Origin: Miscanthus floridulus
Lineage: Eukaryota > Streptophyta > Magnoliopsida > Poales > Poaceae
DNA length: 64,000 nt
Assembly (NCBI RefSeq): GCF_019320115.1
Contig: NC_089591.1
Span: forward strand, 57,102,078 to 57,166,077
Direction: 5' to 3'
The notes under the pieces were generated by a model. The model was not told the origin of the DNA. It searched no databases and saw only the letters and a program-made list of their open reading frames with translations. Positions 21,922 to 33,414 of this stretch are shown here, piece by piece. A program made the translations under genes and the position numbers. Position 1 is the first letter of the stretch. Each line of letters opens with the position of its first letter.

Positions 21922-23340
21922 GGATGGACGACAAGGTTAAGGGATGACTAGTTCTAAGTGTCGATTGGAGTTGGAGTGACACTTAGAGTAGTTTAGGACT
22001 TTGTTTTTCCTTTGGCCGTACTATTAAGGGGGGTATGGACGGGTAGCTTGACCTAGTTAAGTCTAGTGAGTTAGGTGTGGGTGCACATTTGTTAAAACTA
22101 GCTCTAGATAGCTCCTATGAATGCCTAAGATCCTTTGGAGCAAACCTTCATTCACATATGATCGAGAGTTGGAAGTGATGGAGGGTCAAATGCTGACCGG
22201 GACGCTGGCTCCGGTGCGACCGGACACTGGCCGTAGGGTCCGGTCAGTTCATTTGATCAACAGACAATGTTCGGTGTGACCGGACGCTGGAGAGGTCAAG
22301 TGACCAGACGCTAAGAGGCAGCATCTGGTCGACTCCAGTAAGGATCTAGAGAAGGGAATCTGTGACCGGACGCGTCCGGTCAGTACTGACCGGACCCTAA
22401 GGGCTCAGTGTCCGATCGAGTCCAGTAAGCATCCAGTAAGGGTTTCATGTGACCAGACGTGTCTGGTCAGTGGTGACCGGACCCTACCAGCGTTTTGGTC
22501 AACTCTTTATTACTGGTTCACAGGTTGAACTGACCGGAGCATCCGGTCAACATGACCGGAGCATCCGGTCACCCCACAGAAACTCATAACGGTTCATTTT
22601 TTAGGCTGCCTTATAAATAGAAGCTCCACTCGTGTGTGGAGTCACTTTTGCTCATTCCAACAGCTAAGAAACATGTTTGTGAGTGCCAAGAAGAGCAAGG
22701 TCTTAGTGAGGTGATTGAGATTTGAGAATCCAAGAGAGTAGCCTCATTAGTAAATCAAGAGTAGCAAAGTGTGCATCCATCTTCTCATTAGGCTTCACGT
22801 GGTCAAGTGAGAGTTTGTGCTTGTTACTCTTGGTGATCGCCATCACCTAGATGGCTTGGTGGTGATTGGGAGCTTGGTGATCACCCAGCGAAGCTTGTGG
22901 GTGACCCAACTCAAGCTGTGAGCGGCTTTGGGTGATTTGCCGCGACGGAGTGTCGAAGAATCAACCCATAGAGAGCACTTGATCCTTGCGCGGATCAAGG
23001 GGGAGCTACACCCTTGTGTGGGTGCTCCAACGAGGACTAGTGGGGAGTGGCGACTCTCCGATACCTTGGCAAAACATCGCCGCGTTCCTCTCTCTCTTTA
23101 CGTTGAGCATTTACTTTGAGTATTTACTTTGAGCAATTCAATACTTGTCTTTACATCCATTGAATTGCCATGCTAGAGTAAGTTTGGAACATAGGTTGCA
23201 AGTCCTTTGTGTGTTAGTTTGATAGAAACACTTTTCTAGGCACAAGGGGTTAATTGGGCTATCCGTAGGATTTGATTATTGCAAGAAAATTTAGAATTAG
23301 CCCAATTCACCCCCCCCTCTTGGGCATCTTGATCCTTTCA
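21922..23340 (+). mobile_element. 5' LTR of the Copia element, missing its first 168 bp
   Basis: It aligns with 33583-34995 of the 3' LTR. The part matching 33415-33582 is absent and replaced by the Gypsy LTR ending at 21921. It ends CTTGATCCTTTCA just before the PBS. It contains many GACCGGACGCT and GCGTCCGGTCA words (22190-22590). Confidence 0.9.
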
Positions 23341-23342
23341 AT

Positions 23343-23354
23343 TGGTATTAGAGC
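23343..23354 (+). promoter_or_regulatory. Primer binding site for tRNA-iMet
   Basis: TGGTATTAGAGC directly follows the 5' LTR end. The Copia consensus complementary to initiator tRNA-Met is TGGTATCAGAGC, so one C-to-T change is present. Confidence 0.9.
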
Positions 23355-23392
23355 CTCGTGCTCACGTTTTAAGCTTAATCGCTTTGAGCAAG

Positions 23393-25791
23393 ATGTCTCA
23401 CGAGGATGGACCTCCTCCTATCTTTGAGGAAGATGACTTTCCATATTAGAAAATCCGCATGGAGGCATACTTAGAAGCTCTAGACGTTGGTATTCTTAGA
23501 GCCACCTCTCAAGGCTTCCCAAACCTCGGGATGCTACTAACCTACAAGGCGATGAGGTTAACTATGAAAAATGGAATGCAAAGGCTCGAAACACTATCTT
23601 TAGAGGCCTTTGCAAAGATGTGTTTAACCGTGTAAGGAACCACAAAGACGCCCATGCACTATGGTCGGACGTTGTGCGCTCCATGAGGGAACCAAGAGTG
23701 AGCGTGAGGAACGCTATCATCTTGTGATTAAAAAGCTAAATTCTTTGAGATGCTTCCCAAAGAAAGTGCTAATGAGATGTATTCTTGTTTAAATGTTCTT
23801 GTAGAGGAAGTCAATGGGCTTGGACTACTCAAATATCACCATCCGACGTTGTGAGAAAGATCTTGAGTGTCCTCCCCATTGACAAATATGGGCACATTGT
23901 GACCATGCTACATCAAGGTGATCTTTCCGCTGCTACACCAACATAAATCTTGGGGAAGATCAATGCTCATGAAATATACATGCACATCACGCCACAAGAT
24001 GGCTCATCCTCTACAAAGAAGAAAGAGAAGGACTTAGCATTCAAGCTAGCCAAGATAAGGGCAAAGCAAGACTTGAGTATGAGAGCTCAAGTGATGAAGA
24101 AGATGATGAAGAAAGTCTTGCTCTCATGGTGAAGAAGACCGCCAAGATGCTAAAGAAGCTAAACAAGAGTGGCATCAAGTTTGACGGCAAGAAGAAGAAG
24201 TTCTTCACTAGCTCAAGAAGAAAGCCAATCTCCGAGATGGATTGCTACAATTGTGTCAAACTTAGCCATCTAGCTCATCAATGCACAAAGCCCAAGAAAG
24301 ACAAGTTCAAGAACAAGAACAAGGGCAAGAAAGATGACTCAAGCAATGAAGATGAAGATGAGAAGAAAAAGAACAAGCTGTACAAGAAGAGAGATGGCAA
24401 AAAGAGAGACTTCTATAAGAAGAAGAAGAGTGGAAAGGCCTACATTGTCGATGATTGGCTCACGGACATTGATTCATCAAGTGGATCATTCAATGATGAT
24501 AGTGACAATGAGAAGGTGGCCGCCACTGCTATTGATCTTGCATCTTTACCACCACCATCGCCATCATCCTCTACACATCTATGCCTTATGGCCAAGGGTG
24601 AACGCAAGGTAACTAAGAGTGATGATAGTAGTGATGATGAGCAAGCTAGTGATGATGATAGCGATAGCGATGATGATTCACCTACATATAATGATCTTGT
24701 CAAAATACTAAGAAAATACACTAAGATCATTAGAAAGAGTAGAGCTACAAATGAAAAAACTTGATGCTAAAAATGATTCACTCTTAGCTAAGTGTGATAC
24801 TTTGGAAAAGGCTAATGACGAACTTAGAGAAACTAATGATGCTATATTATCCAAACTCAAGGAGCTCAAATCTTCTAAGAAAGAGCTTAAGGATAAACAT
24901 GATAAACTTGAGTGGGTGCACAATGAGCTCATCACTAGTCACAACAAGCTAAAAGATGAGTATACAACACTTAAGATCAATCATGATACACTTGTTATTG
25001 CTCAAGAATTCTTATCAAATGAGCCACATGATGCTACTAACCATGTTGTTAAGATTGATATAGCCACATCATGTGATGATTTGATTAATGAGAGCATTGA
25101 GCATGGATCTAGTAGCAAAGGCAAGCAAGTGGTTGAGTGTAATGACTATGATGAGTATGTCAAGCTCAAGAGTGATAATGAGAAGCTCATGAAAGATCTT
25201 GAAGAGATGAAAAGTCACAACACCATTGTGCTAGAAACTCTTGATCATGACAAAGAGTTGATCCTTGAGAATGAGAAGCTCAAAGAAGAAAACAAGAAGC
25301 TCAAGGAAGAGAAGAACAATGATGTTCTCAAGGAAGAGAACAAGAAGCTCAAGATGGAGAAAGAGCATCTCAAGGTAGGATTGAGCAAGTTTGCTAGAGG
25401 CAAGCATCTCCAAAGTGAGCTACTCATGAACACCGTCATGAAGATGGATAGAAGTGGCATTAGATATGTGGCAAGTGTAGAGAAGAAGAAGGCTCAAGCT
25501 CAACAACAACAACAATCAAAGCCAAAGCCAAAGCCAAAGAGATGTTTTGAGTGTGGACAAGAAGGCCACTTTACTCATGAGTGTCAAACTCCACCACCAC
25601 AACTCTTGTCCAAGCATGCTAGACCCTTTGCTTTCAATGCTCACTACATGCTTAGAAAAGATTCTAGTGGAAAGATGAAAGTCATCTTCTTAGGACCCCT
25701 CAACAAGAGTAGGCCTAAGAAGATTTGGGTGGCTAAGTCACTTGTTGAGAAGGTGAAGGGCCCTCAACAAGTTTGGATTCCTAAAGCTTAA
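23393..25791 (+). pseudogene. Copia gag (nucleocapsid precursor), broken
   Basis: The ATG at 23393 opens MSHEDGPPPIFEEDDFPY, then a TAG where Maximus-type gag has Trp, then KIRMEAYLEAL. Frameshifts follow to about 24120. The open stretch 24126-24764 has a zinc-knuckle-like CYNCVKLSHLAHQC (the usual glycine replaced) and Lys- and Asp/Ser-rich tracts. 24751-25791 (346 aa) is a long Glu/Lys coiled coil followed by a proper CCHC knuckle, CFECGQEGHFTHEC, near 25540-25581. The protein would package element RNA. The second half is open, the first is not. Confidence 0.85.
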
Positions 25792-25806
25792 ATCTCTTGT
25801 GTGTAG

Positions 25807-26990
25807 GTGAACTACAAGACTGGTGGAAGTCATTGGGTTATTGATAGTGGTTGCACTCAACATATGACCGGTGATCCTCGTATGTTTACCTCACTAGATA
25901 AAGAAGTAGATGGACAAGAAAGAATCACATTTGGAGATAATTTAAAGGGAAAGGTTAAAGGATTGGGCAAAGTGTGCTATATGTTGCTTCATTGAGTTTC
26001 AACTTGCTATCCGTTGGACAATTGTGTGATCTTGGTTTCCAATGCTTGTTTACCGAGAAGGAAGTTGTTGTATCTAAGAAAGATGATGATCAAGTGATAT
26101 TCAAAGGATTTAGATACAACAATCTTTATCTAGTGAACTTCATCTCTGAAGATGCAAATGTGAAGACTTGCCTATTTACCAAAACAATACTTGAGTGGCT
26201 ATGGCATAGAAGACTTGCTCATGTTAGGATGAGCTCACTCAAGAAGCTAATGAAGAATGATTTGGTGAGAGGGTTGAAGGATGTGAAGTTTGAGAAGGAC
26301 AAGCTTTATAGTGCATGTCAAGCCGGCAAGTAAGTGGCAAATACTCATCCAACCAAAGCTTTCATGTCAACCACAAGAGTGCTAGAACTCCTTCATATGG
26401 ACTTATTTGGACCAACAACATACAAGAGTTTGGGAGGAGATCTTTATTGTCTAGTGATTGTTGATGATTATTCAAGATATATATGGGTATTCTTTCTTCA
26501 TGACAAATCTGAAGTTACATCTTGCTTCAAGAAGTTTGCCAAGAGAGCTCAAAATAGATTTGAAGTGAAGATAAAGAAGATAAGAAGTGACCATGGGAAG
26601 GAATTTAACAACATAAACATAGAAGCTTATTGTGATGAAGTTGGAATCAAACATGAAGTCTCCGCAACTTATACTCCTCAATAAAATGGTGTAGTTGAGA
26701 GGAAGAATCGGACTTTGATCACTCTTGTAAGGACAATGCTAGATGAGTACAACACCCCTGAAGCTTTATGGGTGGAAGCAATCAACACCGTATGTTATGC
26801 ATCCAACCGCCTATTCCTTCAAAAGTTCCTTGGCAAGACACTTTATGAGTTGCTCAATAGGAAGAAGCCAGACGTCTCATTCTTTAGGGTGTTTGGTTGC
26901 AAATGCTACATCTACAAGAAGCGGCAACACCTAGGGAAGTTCCAAAGACGTTGTGATATATGTTTTCTTGTTGGTTACTCATTGAAGTCC
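25807..26990 (+). pseudogene. Copia protease and integrase, broken
   Basis: 25807-25995 carries the aspartic protease motif in WVIDSGCTQHMTGDPRMF. 25974-26333 carries the GAG_pre-integrase zinc finger region, LWHRRLAHVRMSSLKKLMKN. The integrase core follows: MDLFGPTTYKSLGGDLYCLV with an Asp, VDDYSRYIWVFFLHDKSEV, and the Glu-containing NGVVERKNRTL after 26684. Ochre codons at 26331 and 26682 stand at usual glutamine positions, and a frame change occurs near 25990. The enzyme would insert element DNA; this copy is inactive. Confidence 0.9.
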
Positions 26991-28166
26991 AAAGCATATA
27001 GAGTATTTAATCATGCTACCGGCTTGGTTGAAGAAACATATAATGTAGAATTTGATGAATCTATCGGCTCCCAAGGAGCACATGAGAATCTTAATGATGT
27101 AGGTAATGAACCATTGAGGGAGGCCATGAAGAATATTCCGGTGGGAGACATCAAGCCAAAAGATGATGAAGATAATGTACAAGTCATTAACCAACCTTCT
27201 TCATCAAGTGTGCCACAAGATGGTGAAAAAGATGGGAGAGTAGAAAATGAAGATGCTCATATCTCCCATGAGCAAATGTGGTACAAGCACAAGATGTTGA
27301 TGCTCCACAACCTCCTCCCCAAGTGGTCAATAGAAGAAATACACCTCTCCTACAAGATCATCCACAAGATCTCATCATAGGGAGTCCATCAAAGGGTGTA
27401 ATGACTTGATCTCAAAAAACTTACTTTATTTATTGCTCATCACTCTTTTGTCTCTTGCTATGAGCCTACCAAGGTATAAGAAGCTCTTAAAGATCTGGAT
27501 TGGATTAATGCCATGCATGAAGAGTTGAACAACTTCACTCGCAATGAAGTTTGGACTCTTGAAGAGCAACCAAAAGGTGTAAGAGTCATTGGAACAAAGT
27601 GGGTGTTCCGCAACAAGCAAGATGATCAAGGTGTTGTTATGAGGAACAAGGCAAGACTAGTTGTAAAGGGGTTCTTCCAAGTTGAAGGTTTGGATTTTGG
27701 GGAGACCTTTGCACCGGTTGCAAGATTAGAAGCCATCCATATCCTACTTGCATATGCATCACATCATGAAATGAAACTATATCAAATGGATGTAAAAAGT
27801 GCATTTTTAAATGGCTTTATTAATGAACTAGTCTATGTTGATCAACCTCCCGGGTTTGAAGACCCTAGATATCCTAATCATGTTTATAGGTTGTCCAAGG
27901 CACTATATGGGCTTAAGCAAGCCCCAAGAGCTTGGTATGAGTGCCTTCAGGACTTCCTCATTGAAAAGGGCTTCACCATTGGGAAGGTCGACACCACACT
28001 ATTCACCAAGAAGCTTGATGGGCATATCTTCATTTGTCAAGTATATATTGATGATATCATCTTTGGATCATCAAATGAAGACTCATGCAAAGAGTTTGGT
28101 AAATTGATGTCAAAGGAGTTCGAGATGTCAATGATTGGTGAACTTATATTCTTTTTTGGTTTTTAA
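26991..28166 (+). pseudogene. Copia integrase C-terminus and reverse transcriptase
   Basis: The stretch to 27380 is the variable linker, ending in a stop. 27513-28166 is [22 protein letters not shown], then [20 protein letters not shown], then [35 protein letters not shown] and the catalytic YIDDIIFGS. All RT blocks are present and open over 217 codons. An ochre at 28164 interrupts the join to the RNase H part where glutamine is usual. Confidence 0.92.
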
Positions 28167-28175
28167 GTCAAGCAA

Positions 28176-29003
28176 ATGAAAGAAGGCATCTTCATCTCTC
28201 AAGAGAAATACACAAAAGATCTTCTCAAGAGATTCAAGATGGATGAATGTAAGCCCATCAAGACACCAATGCCTACCAATAGACATCTCGACCTAGATGA
28301 GGGAGGTAACCCAGTTGATCAAACTCTCTATCATTCTATGATTGGTAGCTTGTTATATTTAACCGCATCTAGGCCCGACATCATATTTAGTGTGTGTATG
28401 TGTGCTAGATTTAAAGCTAGTCCTAAGGAAACACATTTAATTGCCGTAAAAAGAATCCTTAGGTATCTTAAGCACACACCAAGCATTGGCCTTTGGTATC
28501 CCAAAGGAGCTTTATTTGAATTAATTGGCTATTCCGATTTGGATTACGCCGGATGCAAAGTTGATAGAAAAAGCACATCCGGAGGGTGCCATTTGCTTGG
28601 TAGATCACTTGTGTCTTGGTCCTCCAAGAAACAAAATAGTATAGCTTTGTCCACCGGCGAAGCGGAATACATTGCCACGGGTGCTTGTTGTGCACAAATT
28701 TTATACATGAAACAAACTTTGCTAGACTATGGTGTAGTTCTAGAAAAGGTACCTCTTTTGTGCGACAATGAAAGTGCGGTAAAACTTGCAAATAATCCGG
28801 TTCAACACTCTCACACCAAGCACATTGATATCTGCCATCACTTTCTAAGAGATCATGTTACTAAAAATGATATATCACTAAAAGGTGTAAGAACCGAAGA
28901 TCAATTAGCGGATATCTTCACTAAATCGCTAGATGAGGCTACATTTTATAGATTGTGGAATGAGCTCAATGTACTTGACTTTAGCAACTTCACTAAAAAT
29001 TGA
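28176..29003 (+). pseudogene. Copia RT thumb and RNase H
   Basis: The 275-codon open stretch has the RT tail (SLLYLTASRPDIIFSVCMCA), the connection and the RNase H domain: YSDLDYAGCKVDRKSTSGGC with its first Asp, then WSSKKQNSIALSTGEAEYIA with the Glu, CDNESAVKLANNPVQHSHTK with the next Asp, and RTEDQLADIFTKSLDEATF near the end. All RNase H acidic residues seem to be kept. It closes at a TGA (29001). Confidence 0.92.
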
Positions 29004-30435
29004 GCTTGTGTTGTCCCTTGCATTCATTATAATATACAACATGTTTAATCTTTGGCAATGCATATAGGGCTTGTCTAACATGGTTAAGATAACCGCCAAA
29101 AAGCGTGTGAAGAAGCTTAACCTTGGATCAAACTTGACAAGCAACTAGATTTACTTACAAGTATTGCATATGCATGAATGTCGTTTTGTCGTTTTGTTCC
29201 ATTTGCCCTCTTATTGCCTATTTTCTTAAAAAGAATTATAGCCTAAGGCAAAATATTTTGAAAAATATGAGGGTTTGAGAGAGGTCACTCACATTAGTCC
29301 CAATTGGTGTTTATTTGGATCTTATTCAAGTTGGGACTTGATTGGGAACAGGCAGCGCAAAGGAACTTTGAAGATTTGCTGAAAAAGGTGCACCGGACGC
29401 TGCTGTCCAGCATTTGGTCAGTTCATAGGAGGTGAACGCTGCTGAAGGAGTGACCGGACGCTACGTTTGTGCGTCCGGTTAGGAAGGGATCCAGCGTCCG
29501 ATCATTTGAAGAAGGGACAGGCTGTACTGACCGGACCCTGCCTATGTCCGGTCATGGACCACCGGACGCGTTCGGTCCTGATTCCAGAGGAATTGGACCT
29601 CTCTGGAATCGACCGGATGCTGAGTGGTAGCGTCCGATCGCTACCACCGGAGCGTCCGGTCAATGGATCTCGTGCGGCTTCAGGACTCTTTTTCGTTTCC
29701 TTATCTGTTGCGTTTGGGGACCTCATTTAATCGTAGACATCGCGTTTTTTCTTGACCTAACCCCGTATGCCCCTGTGATAGCCACCGTGCCACCACATCT
29801 AATCCATGCCATTGAGCTTCCTTGTCGCCGGAGTTTGCCCGCGCTCGCCCCTACTCCATGGCCGAGCACCTCCCGCAACCTTTGCGCTGCCATAGTCAAG
29901 ACCGTGCGCCTTCCTCGCCTACAGCGCCGCTAGCTAGTGTGCCACCTCCACTGCGCCAATCGGTCGCAGCACTCGGGCCAGCCTCCAAGTGCCATCAATA
30001 GCAGTTCTTATGCCGTAGCCCTACTCCTCTTTGGTAAGGCCAGACCGCTGTTCCAATCTTGATTTGCTTGTGACCTAGATCCATGGCAATGCACTGATTT
30101 CCAATCATTCAGGGCTTTCGATCTACCCTAACCCTAGTCGGTTCCGAGGTTCCCCACGCGATGTCTTTTCTTTTCTCGGATCGTTGATCGTCAGGTAGCA
30201 TGCCCGTCGTCTCAATTTCGCACCTACATTGCTTGCTTCCTAGGTCTTTCGCATCTATTAGACATATTATATTTATTGGTATATCCATCTATTCTATCGT
30301 GCAGTGAGTCAGTGCTGTTGAGGTTCTTATGGCAGTTGGCAGTCAACTCAGAGCTAAGCTCGCGAGTAAGGATCAAGGCCAAGCCTTGGGAGTGTCAGTT
30401 TGATAGTTGATCTTCATCAGCGGTAGTTTATCCTC
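29004..30435 (+). other. Spacer of the Copia element with CCGGAC-type motif array
   Basis: No ORF of note. At 29390-29665 the words ACCGGACGCT, GCGTCCGGTT and GACCGGACCC recur about ten times in both orientations, like those in the LTRs. The part after 29760 is GC-rich with many GCC/CGC codon-like words but no open frame with recognisable domains. Confidence 0.7.
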
Positions 30436-32964
30436 TTGTCAGATCAGATGGCTCACACCAAGAACGTTGGTGGTGGTCTAGGTGATGATGATCGGAGGCC
30501 CCCGCCCTGTCAGCCTGTAGGACCGAAAGGCAAAGCAACAAAGCAGGTGACATCCAAGAAGCACAAGTACCCCGACGTAAAGACAGCGAGAGCAGCTGCA
30601 GTCGCTGAGGCCGCAGAGTGTGCCGAGAGAGGCGGTGCCCATAGTGGAGTTGTCATAGTAGATCAGCTGGCACCAGATGCGTAGGGCAGACTGAGGGAGA
30701 TTGAGCGACTTCATGGTAGTCCACCTAGGACTGTCATGATGACAGGACGTCGTCTGGCTATTAAGGAGCCTCAATGTCAGGGGGAGTCTCAGCAGGAGCC
30801 ACAACAGCAGCCCCCACCAGTAGAGCCTCAGCCAGCTCAGGAGACTCAGGAGGGCCAGCAGGCTGAGGAGACTGATCCGGCACCCCAACTTCGCCGCTCT
30901 GGTCATACCAGTGCTATAGCTCCAGCGAGGCCAGCTACACAGTGTAGGGGTTCACGCCCTCTGCCCATACCATAGGGTCCGCCTCCAGTGGTACACCTTG
31001 ACTTGAGGGCCGCCTTAGCTAGATAGGTTTGCCAGTTGAGGTTTGTTGAGTTCGATGCATGGTTCCCTTTGAGGAGGGATGAGAGAGCAGCTGAGGGGTT
31101 CTATACACCGCTCTAGGAGGACTTCTACAATGCATATCTGAACAGTGGGGTAGTGTTTAGATCTCAGAGAGTCTATAGTTTAGATTCTATTGTGGCAGCT
31201 GTCGGAGAGCACATCCACCCCTACTTGTCATATTTGCCGGGGCTCACAGATCTGATTGGCCGGACAGGAGTATATGTACCATCTTGGGTCCGGTAGTTTT
31301 ATGCTTCACTTTATGTTGATCCGCATCACAACTTCATTCACTTTGCATTCAACGACAGAGATTATAGGGTGATGAGTTTCAGGGCCTAGGAGATACTAAG
31401 ACTATAGGATTAGCCTATCAAGTTGCATGAGGTATGCTATGGACAGCAGGAGCCTCCTAGGCGTCCTCATGGAGGATTGGTGCCCCCTATAGATCTGGTG
31501 CGATATTGCTTCAAGGAGCCCTTTGGTGAGGGGTCGAGCAGGAACCCTAGTGACCTGACTCCTATAGCTCGTGTGCTAGAGGCCATTATTAGGAGGACAC
31601 TACTTCCTAAGTTGGGTTACAGAGAGGGTCTGACTCGCCTACAGCTCTGGCTTCTAAATGCCCTGATGCAGCAGACCATGTTCGACATTTGAGACCTCCT
31701 TCTATCAGAGATGGTGGATACTATTGCTGAGGGCTTCAAGGGTCGCAGACAGCTTCCTTATGCACATTGGGTCACATTCTTGATGCTCAAGTCTATGCAA
31801 GTTAGGACCCCTGAGATGGTTGCAGAGTACAAGGCTGCCACCACAGAGTTTCCCACATATAACATGGCACAGAGGATCAGGAACAGCACTCCACAGGCAC
31901 CCGCTCAGCCCAGTCGTCGTCCAGATGTTCCTAAGTCAGCAGCTCAGTAGGACGAGATTATTAGAGGCATAGCCGCTACAGAGGAGGAGGAGCTTGAGGC
32001 ATAGCAGGGGATGATCGAGTCCAGTGATAGCTTGGATGATGACTATCTACCGATTCCTCATATGCCTCCACGCAGACATGATGCAGAGGCCGGCAGTTCC
32101 AGCTCAGCTCCACTAGCACCACAGACAGACCTTGCTTTGATTGCCATTCTTGAGCGGATGCAGCAGGATCAGGCACGACAGGCACAGGAGACTGCTACCA
32201 ACTTCGTACAGTTCCAGGCTCATCAAGATGAGTTTCATAGATAGTAGCAGCTCCTTCAGCAGCAGCAGCAGCAGATGCATCAGCAGCAGTTACTCATGTA
32301 GCAGCAGCTTATGGGATTTATGCAGCATGTAGTGACAGCACTTGGTGCCCCACAGCCACAGCCTTTGCCCCAGCTTGCTTAGCCTGTCACCACTTCGACG
32401 ACTCTAGCTATATAGCCCAGTGGGCTTTAGAGTCAGAGACAGCCTCCAGCTCCATTTGCTTCACCCACAGTTTAGGTGTCCCAGTGGTTGTCCTCACCAG
32501 TGGTTGCCCTGCAGTTCACTCCATATCACATGGGCTTCTCACCGGAGCAGTCACCCTCGCTATTCATGCCTGACACGTCAGTCTCCAGGAGTCTTGAAGC
32601 ATCCTTTAGTGAGTTGACCGGCATGCCTACTCTGCCACACATGCATACCGCTGGTCCTTCTACAGTAGCTCCAGTTGCAGTGACTACTCAGAGGCTCCCA
32701 TCGTCTGTCGCCTCTTTAGATCCTACGACAGACGTACTAGTAGCTTCCTAGGCAGCACCTGCCCCAGCTCAGACCTAGACCACTTCAGCGACACTTCCTA
32801 CTACAGAGGGTCAGTCAGTTCAGAGCTCTGGGTCAGATGATGATGGCGCCTAGTTTCATCTTGCTCCACGTACTTCAGCGCCTGGCTCATCCGCTGCAGC
32901 CCCGCCGATCGACCCCTAGGTTTTGGTGTTTGACGCCAAAGGAGGAGAGGGTTCGAGTATGTAG
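30436..32964 (+). pseudogene. Third ORF of the Copia element (plant-transposon protein, Transposase_32-like)
   Basis: The reading begins MAHTKNVGGG at 30448 and stays in one frame for long parts with TAG interruptions at 30682, 30973 and several more. Recognisable blocks are FYNAYLNSGVVFRSQRVYSL, HIHPYLSYLPGLTDLIGRTG, YASLYVDPHHNFIHFAF, PPRRPHGGLVPPIDLVRYCF and PKLGYREGLTRLQLWLLNAL. This order matches the 'putative plant transposon protein' family (PF20167 as I recall it). After it come Ser/Pro/Gln-rich stretches with QQQQ runs (32240-32310) and an end FDAKGGEGSSM then TAG at 32962. It occupies the env-like position of SIRE-type elements. I see no clear signal peptide or membrane segment, so an envelope role is not supported. 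Confidence 0.75.
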
Positions 32965-33399
32965 ACTCAGGGGGAGTGATATTTTGGGGGAGCTAGTTTT
33001 ATAGTATTAGCTTATTATATACATTTGGAGTTTTATTTGTGTGATACACTATTACTTATGCATTCGTGTGTTTACTTTCTTGCATACTATTATATATATG
33101 TGATAGTGCTATCTATGTGATTGTGATAAATGACATGTGTGCTTTCTACTTTGCATTATCTATATGTCATATCACTTGTGTAATGCTCATTTGCCTTTGC
33201 TTCCACGTTTATACAATGATGCAAATGAGCTTTGTTATTTGTACTCATACTTAATTCATATCCTTTGAGTACATTGTGTTGGCTTGGGTCATATAAGCTT
33301 ACCTAACACTTTTGTTCTTATTGACAAAAGCTTATATGAACCAAGCCCATCAAAAACCTCACTCTTTCACATACTTGAGGTGGTATTGTCATCAATCAC

Positions 33400-33411
33400 C
33401 AAAAAGGGGGA
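33400..33411 (+). promoter_or_regulatory. Polypurine tract of the Copia element
   Basis: AAAAAAGGGGGA lies just before the 3' LTR start near 33415, the position used to prime plus-strand synthesis. Confidence 0.85.
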
Positions 33412-33414
33412 GAT

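Noticed and set aside
30436..32964. True env gene making the Copia element virus-like
   Set aside because: No signal peptide, transmembrane segment or glycoprotein pattern is seen; the blocks fit a plant-transposon protein family.
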